From positions 1-5,609 of the forward strand of contig PSRF01000091.1 in the NCBI GenBank assembly GCA_003175865.1: DNA of 5,609 bases, read 5' to 3'. Each line of letters begins with the position of its first letter. The stretch's first letter is position 1. This stretch comes from Blastocatellia bacterium (GTDB lineage Bacteria; Acidobacteriota; Blastocatellia; Pyrinomonadales; Pyrinomonadaceae). The translations under genes and the position numbers were made by a program. The notes under the pieces are model-generated. The model made no database searches and was not told the origin of the DNA. It saw nothing but the letters and a program-made list of their open reading frames with translations. Shown here in pieces: positions 1 to 5,159 of the stretch.

Positions 1-15
1 TCGTCTTGAAAGAGA

Positions 16-139
16 TTCCTCATTTATCAGTTATCAGCTTTCATCTTTCATTTGGGATACGCTGTTGTTCGTCGTGGCTCCGTCTGCTCACAACTGGTTC
101 AAAATGAAAAATGAAAGTTGATAAATGAGAAATGATAGA
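16..139. repeat. Imperfect inverted repeat built of 7-base units (element 1)
   Basis: The left arm (16-50) is five consecutive 7-base units each ending in TCA, with TCA at 20, 27, 34, 41 and 48. The right arm (105-139) is five units each beginning with TGA, at 105, 112, 119, 126 and 133. Paired in reverse complement, each unit differs from its partner at only one or two positions, so a stem of about 35 bp with a 54-base loop (51-104) is possible. The right arm ends about 37 bases beyond the stop of the minus-strand peptidase gene, so the element could mark the 3' end of that transcript; there is no clear U-tract to make it a textbook terminator. No coding sequence is apparent in 1-176. The repeat family is not one I can name. 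The structure is directly visible; the function is unknown. Confidence 0.8.
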
Positions 140-176
140 TCGTTCTTCCCGATGGCAAGTCTACGAACTGGACCAA

Positions 177-1532
177 CTACTGACCCTTCACTTTCGGTTG
201 CTCATCATCCGCAACAGTGCTCTCAGTATCTGACAACTGCATCATGAGTGTGATTGGTTTGTAGTCGAACGCCTTTGGACCACCACGCGTGTTTTGCACA
301 AGCATCACAAGGTAATCCTGGTTTTCTCTGAAACGAGTGACGCTACCGCGCTGGTTCATGATCACGAAAAGCAGTATCTCACCGTTAGCTGCTTTCAACT
401 GCCCAACGAGTGCACTCGCGCCTCCATCCGTTCGCGCAAGCGTTCCCGTTTTAGCAATCACACTTCCGCGCCATGCTTGACCGGTGAAACGTTCCTGCAG
501 CGTTCCAGGATCAATTCCAGCTACCGGCATGATGTCAGATGGGGAAAAGTGATACTTGGCGAGTTCAGTTCGGAGTGCTCGATAAATCTTCATCATTACT
601 GCAGGGGAGACGCGATTGATCCCGAGCCCGCTCAACGACGACAAACGGAGTTCACCTGGACCGATTCCCAGAATCGCGACTAACTGTTGAGTTACGGAGC
701 TTGGACCTCCAAGTGTTTCGCCGATGCGTTCTGCCATGAAGTTGTTCGAGTAACAGAGCAGGACTTTCAGGATCTCTACGAGTTTGCTCGACTTCTGCGT
801 CAGGAGAAGCTTTGCGGTTGAAGGGACAGGTGCTACGCCAACTGCGCCCGTAATGGCTACACTCGGAATCGTTTCCAGTGCTGCATGATCGTTCAGAAGG
901 TTTCTTTCGTAGTTCCACGCCCTGACAGCCTCTGCATATCGCAACTTTGAATCGAGTGTGTCGTAAAGCTTTGCACCCGAACGTTGCACTGACCAATCGA
1001 AGTTCATCGTGAATCCCGGGGCAACGAAAAGGCCGCCAGTGAACTGAGTGATTCCTAGTTGATTCAGTTCGTGCGCGAGCAAGACTGCATGTTCATAGTG
1101 AAAGGATGGATCACGACCGGAGATGTAGAGACTCCCGTTGACGATTCCCGTAGTCTTATCGAGTGTTCCGTCAGTCCAAACGGCCGTTGCAAATCGATGT
1201 TCTGGACCCAGCGTGCGGAGAGCAACGAGAGCGGTCGCAAGTTTGATTGTTGATGCCGGGTTGAATTGCTGCGACGCGTTTTGTGAAGAAACGACTTTGC
1301 CGTCTAGCGTTTCTATCAAAACGCCTTGAAAGCCGTAGAGCGGTCTCGTCTCCTCCGACGGCGCAGTTGTGGGAGAGGGAGATGGCGACGGTTGTTGTTG
1401 AACGACTGGAGTTGTTTCAAGTGGCGGTCGATACGGTTGCGATGGTGTAGTTTGAGCGAATGCAGAAGACAGTGGAATGCAGAGAGCACCAATGAAACAA
1501 AGCAAACGTAATTGCATTCCGCGAGATCCCAC
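177..1532 (-). CDS. dacB: D-alanyl-D-alanine carboxypeptidase/endopeptidase, PBP4 type (peptidase S13)
   Basis: Exported penicillin-binding serine peptidase that would trim or cleave peptidoglycan peptides outside the cytoplasmic membrane. With the GTG start used here (451 residues), residues 1-26 form a signal peptide (basic start MGSRGMQLR, hydrophobic core, cleavage after AFA). A Pro/Gln/Ser/Thr-rich linker follows to about residue 61. The three catalytic motifs are present in order: STIK (S94 nucleophile, K97), SNN (S262-N264) and KTGT (K361-G363). The family segment G-S-L-Y-I-S-G-x-DP lies near 133-142, with R in place of the usual G before DP. The SxxK-to-SxN distance is 168 residues, shorter by my recollection than the roughly 240 of E. 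coli PBP4, implying a reduced inserted domain. The frame stays open to an ATG at 1634, but that extension would bury the signal peptide. An alternative ATG lies at 1517. The gene is divergent from the glycosylase gene. Confidence 0.92.
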   Translation of the reverse strand: MGSRGMQLRLLCFIGALCIPLSSAFAQTTPSQPYRPPLETTPVVQQQPSPSPSPTTAPSEETRPLYGFQGVLIETLDGKVVSSQNASQQFNPASTIKLATALVALRTLGPEHRFATAVWTDGTLDKTTGIVNGSLYISGRDPSFHYEHAVLLAHELNQLGITQFTGGLFVAPGFTMNFDWSVQRSGAKLYDTLDSKLRYAEAVRAWNYERNLLNDHAALETIPSVAITGAVGVAPVPSTAKLLLTQKSSKLVEILKVLLCYSNNFMAERIGETLGGPSSVTQQLVAILGIGPGELRLSSLSGLGINRVSPAVMMKIYRALRTELAKYHFSPSDIMPVAGIDPGTLQERFTGQAWRGSVIAKTGTLARTDGGASALVGQLKAANGEILLFVIMNQRGSVTRFRENQDYLVMLVQNTRGGPKAFDYKPITLMMQLSDTESTVADDEQPKVKGQ

Positions 1533-1541
1533 TATCAAAAG

Positions 1542-1547
1542 CTCTCC
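1542..1547 (-). promoter_or_regulatory. Ribosome binding site that favours the GTG start of the S13 peptidase
   Basis: On the minus strand GGAGAG lies 9 bases before the GTG at 1532-1530. The next candidate, the ATG at 1517-1515, has only GGGAT and CGGA stretches upstream. Both starts leave a good signal peptide, so this site decides in favour of GTG. Confidence 0.55.
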
Positions 1548-1636
1548 ACAAAGACTCGAAATCAGGGGACGTGAGGGAAAGCACATTTGGATGCGCTCAG
1601 TTTGGAACGGGATGTCGCATTCACGACACCACAATA

Positions 1637-1666
1637 ATGATAACCGAGTTACGGTCGTTGTGTGAA
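1637..1666 (-). promoter_or_regulatory. Candidate sigma70-type promoter for the S13 peptidase gene
   Basis: On the minus strand, TTCACA (1666-1661, one mismatch to TTGACA) is followed after 18 bases by TATCAT (1642-1637, one mismatch to TATAAT). Transcription would begin near 1630, giving a leader of about 98 bases to the GTG at 1532 and excluding the upstream ATG at 1634 from the message. This is a consensus match only. Confidence 0.35.
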
Positions 1667-1694
1667 AGAAATTTCTAGCCGGGTTTGTTTGTGA

Positions 1695-1726
1695 AGGTTC
1701 GTTGACAATGTTTCGGACACGAACCT
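1695..1726. promoter_or_regulatory. Perfect 8-bp inverted repeat, operator candidate
   Basis: AGGTTCGT at 1695-1702 is the exact reverse complement of ACGAACCT at 1719-1726, separated by 16 bases. The left arm touches the first base of the TTGACA hexamer and the right arm touches the first base of the TAGAAT hexamer, so a bound dimer would cover the rightward promoter spacer. A regulator has not been identified, and chance cannot be excluded for a repeat of this size. Confidence 0.4.
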
Positions 1727-1731
1727 AGAAT
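1702..1731 (+). promoter_or_regulatory. Candidate sigma70-type promoter for the DNA glycosylase gene
   Basis: A perfect TTGACA (1702-1707) is followed after 18 bases by TAGAAT (1726-1731, one mismatch to TATAAT). Transcription would start near 1738-1739, only about 13 bases before the GTG at 1752, which fits the absence of a Shine-Dalgarno sequence there. A second TTGACA at 1739-1744 has no matching -10 site. Confidence 0.55.
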
Positions 1732-1751
1732 CGAGTCATTGACAAGCTAAC

Positions 1752-2420
1752 GTGCAACGCAATCCAGAACCTGTCACAGTTGAACGAGTGATTGCCACTC
1801 ACAAGACTCGGCGAAGAGAGATTCGTAAGAGGCTTGGTGAGTTTCAGGACATTTGGCGCAATGGGTCAGACGCGCGCATCTGGGAAGAACTCGTCTACTG
1901 TATTTTTACTGCCGGCGCATCAGCTCGCATGGGATTAAATTCAGTGGCTGCAATTCAGTCGCTGTTACTGGATGGGGAGCCGGAGGCTATGACTTTGGTC
2001 TTGCGACAGACTGGGGCACACCGTTTCCCCGTGGCCCGGCCACGTTACATCGTTACAACGAGAAACTACTTTCAATCGAATTTCGGCATGGCCCTGCGTA
2101 AGCGTTTGCGCAGCTTTGCTGATCCCATTGAGCGTCGCGACTGGTTGGCCCAGGAAAAGCAAATCAAAGGGCTCGGGTACAAGGAAGCCAGTCACTTCTT
2201 GAGAAATATTGGCGTGAAGGGACACGCCATTCTGGACAAGCACGTGATGAGGTGTCTCGCTGAGATCGGAGTGATAGACACGACGAAGCCTCCGTTAAAC
2301 CGGAAAAGATATTTGGACACCGAAGAGCAGTTGTTACGTTTTGCCAAGGATATCCGAATAAACTGTGACGAACTCGACCTGGTTCTCTGGTCAATGAAAA
2401 CAGGAGAAGTCTTGAAATAG
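1752..2420 (+). CDS. ogg: 8-oxoguanine DNA glycosylase/AP lyase, Ogg2 type (HhH-GPD superfamily)
   Basis: Base-excision repair enzyme of 222 residues that would remove 8-oxoguanine from DNA and nick the resulting abasic site. Residues 45-62 (EELVYCIFTAGASARMGL) match the N-terminal helix region of Ogg2 proteins. The helix-hairpin-helix lies at about 137-154 (QIKGLGYKEASHFLRNIG) with the expected Schiff-base lysine K144, and the catalytic aspartate is D162 in ILDKH. The protein ends LWSMKTGEVLK. A C-terminal lysine is characteristic of Ogg2, where it contributes to discriminating 8-oxoguanine from guanine, and K222 is present, with a tryptophan at W213. Length is close to the roughly 207 residues of the Methanocaldococcus enzyme. 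The GTG at 1752 is the first possible start after an in-frame TGA at 1740-1742; no Shine-Dalgarno site precedes it, so the message may be nearly leaderless. A GTG at codon 13 is a less likely alternative. Confidence 0.9.
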   Translation: MQRNPEPVTVERVIATHKTRRREIRKRLGEFQDIWRNGSDARIWEELVYCIFTAGASARMGLNSVAAIQSLLLDGEPEAMTLVLRQTGAHRFPVARPRYIVTTRNYFQSNFGMALRKRLRSFADPIERRDWLAQEKQIKGLGYKEASHFLRNIGVKGHAILDKHVMRCLAEIGVIDTTKPPLNRKRYLDTEEQLLRFAKDIRINCDELDLVLWSMKTGEVLK

Positions 2421-2487
2421 TTAACCGTGAACGGCAGCGTCTGAGGATCGTGATTGACAGAAGGCGTTCACTCAGAAGGTGTGAATC

Positions 2488-4128
2488 ATGCAGTCCCACA
2501 ATAAAGAGTCTCTACTGCGAACGGCGGCCCTTAGTCTGGCCGCCGTCATGATTTTCGTTCTCGCGGTTGGAGCCCTATCTCCCGCGGCCGCAACCGATAA
2601 GTCACACGAGAAAGGCGACAAGGCCTTACGTCGCGGCGACTACCAACAAGCCGAGAAGATATTTCGCGATTTGCTTAACAAGGACGCGAAGGACACAGAG
2701 GCTCGGTTAGGGTTGAGTTTCGCGCTGCTGAAACAGCGAAGTCTGCAAGGAGCTTACGATAATGCGGCGCGCGTCATCATGCTCGATCCATTGTCAGCGC
2801 GAGCTCACGCGTTGTTGGGCGCGGCCATACTCGGCGCAGGTGATTTTCGTAACTCGGTTGAAGAGTTTCGAACTGCGTTGGCACTGAAGGATGATGAGGC
2901 ACTCGCCATTGCCGGACTCGCGATGGTCGATTTTTATGAGAACCGAATCTCGCTTGCTCTGCCGGGGTTGCGCAAGGCCGTCAACATTGATCCGGACGAA
3001 CCTGATTATGTTTTTAACCTTGGTCAGGCGGCGGCACGCAGTGAACGTTATCGGGAGGCTGCTGATGCATACGAACGTTTTCTCGTGATTGCCCCAAAGA
3101 CGGATACGGATCGACGTGCCCGCATCGCCGGTTTGATCGACTTCCTTCGTTACCTGGGCCAACAAGGCTCCCTTTACGTTCCGGCTGGCGCCGTTCGTAC
3201 TTCAGTTTCATTTGAAGCAACCGATAGCCGTCCCATTCTTACAATCAAAGTAAACGGACAAAAAGAGCCGTTGCGTTTTGTTCTTGATACTGGATCCGGC
3301 ATGTCAGTGATCTCGGATGTGACGGCTAAGAAACTCGGATTGAGAGCTATCGCGCGTGGGGGAATGGCGAGAGCCGTTGGCGGAGGAGGAAAATTCGAAA
3401 TCGTCTATGGATTCGTCAACTCGGTAGAGATTGGCGAGGTCAAAGTTGAAAATGTTCCCGTCTACATTCGCAAGTTCTACGACAACAATGTGCCAGTCGA
3501 TGGGTATCTGGGATTATCGGTTATCTCAAAATTTTTGACCTCGATCGATTACGGACAGAAACGGTTGTCACTCATTAAGCAGACTCAGTCTGATACTGTT
3601 GAAGCATGGTCGACTTTAAGACAGCGAAGTGATATCACGCCGGCAATGTTACCTATGTTGCCGAGCGAGGCTTCGATTGAAGTACCATTGAGAACAACGT
3701 CAAGTGGTTTTCTCAGCGGCGAGGTTAACCTCGAAGGGTTTGATAAGAGTTTGAATTTTATTATCGACACTGCAGCGAGTATCAGTGTAGTTTCCGAGAA
3801 GCTTTCGCAGGAAGAACAACTGCTTGATCTGTTGCAGCCATCGAAAATGAGAGTTTACGGAGCGGCGGGGATCAGTGAAGATGTAAAGCTGGTACAACTA
3901 CCGAAGGTGAGTTTAGGTTTAAATAATCTCGAGAAGATTAGCGCGGCAGTTCTAGATCTTGAGCCGGTGAATGAAACTGCCGGATTTACGCAAAGCGGAA
4001 TTCTTGGCGGCAACTTCCTCAAACACTTTCGCCTTTACTTCGACTTCGCTCGAGGAGCAATTCGCCTTGAGCCAATCAATCAGAAAACATCAGAAACGTT
4101 GAATCCAGAATCCGCAGCTATGCCATGA
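2488..4128 (+). CDS. Exported TPR protein with two tandem retropepsin-like aspartic protease lobes
   Basis: 546-residue protein with a signal peptide or N-terminal anchor (hydrophobic core about 12-30, AxA-like site near 33-35), so it probably acts in the periplasm or at the envelope. Five tetratricopeptide repeats of exactly 34 residues follow at 37-70, 71-104, 105-138, 139-172 and 173-206. Two clan AA aspartic-protease lobes come next. Lobe 1 (about 236-364) has FVLDTGSGMSVIS with D267-T-G-S and a later GYLGL at 339-343. Lobe 2 (about 394-530) has FIIDTAASISVVS with D427-T-A-A and GILGG at 504-508. Two lobes on one chain could pair as in pepsin, without dimerising. The second motif has Ala where Gly is usual, so activity is uncertain. 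Substrate is unknown; the TPRs suggest a protein partner. The start has GAAGGTG (2475-2481) 6 bases upstream. It lies 67 bp after the glycosylase gene and overlaps the PIN gene by 4 bases. Confidence 0.85.
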   Translation: MQSHNKESLLRTAALSLAAVMIFVLAVGALSPAAATDKSHEKGDKALRRGDYQQAEKIFRDLLNKDAKDTEARLGLSFALLKQRSLQGAYDNAARVIMLDPLSARAHALLGAAILGAGDFRNSVEEFRTALALKDDEALAIAGLAMVDFYENRISLALPGLRKAVNIDPDEPDYVFNLGQAAARSERYREAADAYERFLVIAPKTDTDRRARIAGLIDFLRYLGQQGSLYVPAGAVRTSVSFEATDSRPILTIKVNGQKEPLRFVLDTGSGMSVISDVTAKKLGLRAIARGGMARAVGGGGKFEIVYGFVNSVEIGEVKVENVPVYIRKFYDNNVPVDGYLGLSVISKFLTSIDYGQKRLSLIKQTQSDTVEAWSTLRQRSDITPAMLPMLPSEASIEVPLRTTSSGFLSGEVNLEGFDKSLNFIIDTAASISVVSEKLSQEEQLLDLLQPSKMRVYGAAGISEDVKLVQLPKVSLGLNNLEKISAAVLDLEPVNETAGFTQSGILGGNFLKHFRLYFDFARGAIRLEPINQKTSETLNPESAAMP

Positions 4129-4604
4129 AGCAAAGTCTTTATCTTGAAACTTCGGTGGTGGGTGCGTATCTCGATAACGGCGAACCATTCCGTCGGGACC
4201 TGACGATCAGATGGTGGGAACACGAGATGCCGGATTATCGAACTGTCATTTCACCTCTCGTTTCGGCTGAACTCGGTAGAATTTCCGAACCGCACCGCAC
4301 ATCGTATTTGCGGCTGGTAAGTGCGCTTGAACAGGTTGATTTGACAGAAGAAGCCGCGATTTTGGCCGAAGGTTACATCTCTCGTGGCATCTTTCACCGC
4401 AAGTACATTGCCGACGCTCTGCACGTAGCGATCGCGTCATTTCATAAGATCGACTATTTAGTGACATGGAACTTCGGCCACCTCGCAAATGTGCGGCGAC
4501 AAGCGCGGATACGGTTGTTCAATACTGCGGCTGGTTTTTACGTTCCGATGATTGTTACTCCGGAGTTTCTCGTGTCGGAGGCGACTGAAGTCACTAAGTT
4601 ATAA
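4125..4604 (+). CDS. PIN-domain protein, VapC-like ribonuclease of the 'YLETS' type
   Basis: 159-residue PIN-fold protein, probably a metal-dependent RNase of the toxin-antitoxin kind. Visible features: the N-terminal strand motif YLETSVVGAYLD (E8 where most VapC proteins have Asp), E49 in SAELGR, D97 in ADALHVAIA, and TWNFGHLAN at 114-122. The C-terminus has the family-like ...PMIVTPEFL. These are the acidic positions expected for a PIN active site, with Glu in the first place as is usual in this subgroup. The ATG lies inside the stop of the upstream protease gene (ATGA), with no Shine-Dalgarno site, so translation probably depends on reinitiation after that gene. No antitoxin gene lies upstream; the candidate partner is downstream at 4758-4985. 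It could instead be a housekeeping PIN nuclease without toxin function. Confidence 0.85.
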   Translation: MKQSLYLETSVVGAYLDNGEPFRRDLTIRWWEHEMPDYRTVISPLVSAELGRISEPHRTSYLRLVSALEQVDLTEEAAILAEGYISRGIFHRKYIADALHVAIASFHKIDYLVTWNFGHLANVRRQARIRLFNTAAGFYVPMIVTPEFLVSEATEVTKL

Positions 4605-4606
4605 TA

Positions 4607-4746
4607 CTTCGTACTTTGATCTTTGTACTTTGATTGGTGATTGGTCCTTGGCCTTGGGACTTTGGTTGGGCCCTCGGTCTTGCATCTTTGAACTAGAATC
4701 AAAGTACAAAGCACAAAGTTCAAAAACCAAAGATCAAAGACCCAAC
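4607..4746. repeat. Imperfect inverted repeat built of 7-base units (element 2)
   Basis: The left arm has CTTCG at 4607 and CTTTG at 4614, 4621 and 4628. The right arm has CAAAG at 4700, 4707, 4714, 4728 and 4735, with CAAAA at 4721, so six consecutive 7-base phases are kept. Bases 4612-4635 pair with 4697-4720 at 21 of 24 positions around a 61-base central part. That part continues the 7-base rhythm with TTGG at 4634, 4641, 4648 and 4662. A second internal pairing is possible between 4676-4690 and 4728-4742 region (GGTCTTGCATCTTTG against CAAAG units). The element begins 2 bases after the PIN stop and ends about 11 bases before the next start, so it may act as a 3'-end structure, a leader structure, or a mobile repeat. 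Confidence 0.85.
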
Positions 4747-4757
4747 TCCTTTATCAA

Positions 4758-4985
4758 ATGTATCGCCGTCCGAAATTTCTGGAAGTGCTTCATACAATTC
4801 GCGAACAGATGTCGCGCGAAGCAGATTACGATGTTGACTTGTTTGCTGAGATGGTTCGTTCGGGCAAGAGACCCTCACATGGACCAGAGCGAGTGATTCG
4901 TGGTTTTAAAACTCGTGCTCCGCGTGCAGAAGAGAGCAATGGCAGTACGAGTAAACGTAGACAGCGCAAGCGAGCGGCGCAATAA
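4758..4985 (+). CDS. Small protein, possible antitoxin-like partner of the PIN protein
   Basis: 75-residue protein of unproven function. Residues 5-29 (PKFLEVLHTIREQMSREADYDVDLF) have the pattern P-x-x-x-E-V-x-x-x-R-E-x-x-x-x-x-x-x-YD-x-D that I associate with small proteins encoded next to 'YLETS' PIN genes, typically written like 'IVEEVRxxREAxAxxFNYDLxAI'. The second half is rich in Arg, Lys and Ser and ends in a strongly basic tail (SKRRQRKRAAQ), which could bind nucleic acid or the toxin. No Shine-Dalgarno sequence precedes the ATG; the hairpin element ends about 11 bases upstream. The antitoxin reading rests on remembered pattern similarity plus position, not on a search. It could also be an unrelated small basic protein. 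Confidence 0.6.
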   Translation: MYRRPKFLEVLHTIREQMSREADYDVDLFAEMVRSGKRPSHGPERVIRGFKTRAPRAEESNGSTSKRRQRKRAAQ

Positions 4986-5113
4986 TGAAAACAACCAGGG
5001 CACGAACGAGGTGGATTTTGAATATCAAACACACGCATCGAATCTTTGCGGCTGGTAAGAAACGATCGAGTTGTTCCACTGACTTACGTTCTAAGAGATC
5101 GAGATTGAATTAG
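4985..5113 (+). CDS. Possible 42-residue basic peptide overlapping the preceding stop
   Basis: The ATG at 4985-4987 shares its first base with the TAA that ends the 75-residue gene (TAATG), an arrangement common for coupled translation. The reading frame runs 42 codons to a TAG at 5111-5113. The peptide starts MKTTRARTRWILNIKHTHRI, has 13 Lys/Arg residues and no recognisable domain. An open frame of this length is common by chance, and the composition could be that of noncoding sequence, so this is a weak call. Confidence 0.25.
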   Translation: MKTTRARTRWILNIKHTHRIFAAGKKRSSCSTDLRSKRSRLN

Positions 5114-5159
5114 TTCAGACAATGTGTTGCAATCTGCAGCTGATTACTGACAACAATTC

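Noticed and set aside
652..996. Minus-strand 114-codon frame inside the S13 gene
   Set aside because: It overlaps the peptidase in another frame, which carries all catalytic motifs; this frame has none.
1518..1634. Extension of the S13 peptidase to the upstream ATG at 1634 (485 residues)
   Set aside because: It would place 34-39 residues before a well-formed signal peptide, and the candidate promoter would start transcription inside this extension.
2421..2487. Separate promoter for the TPR/protease gene using TTGACA at 2454-2459
   Set aside because: No acceptable -10 hexamer lies 16-18 bases downstream; the gene may be read from the glycosylase promoter.
4607..4746. CRISPR-like array
   Set aside because: The units are 7 bases with no spacers and the two sides are inverted, so this is a hairpin-forming repeat, not a CRISPR.
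4552..4896. Plus-strand 114-codon frame across the hairpin
   Set aside because: It runs through the heptad repeat, giving low-complexity peptide, and overlaps two better genes in other frames.
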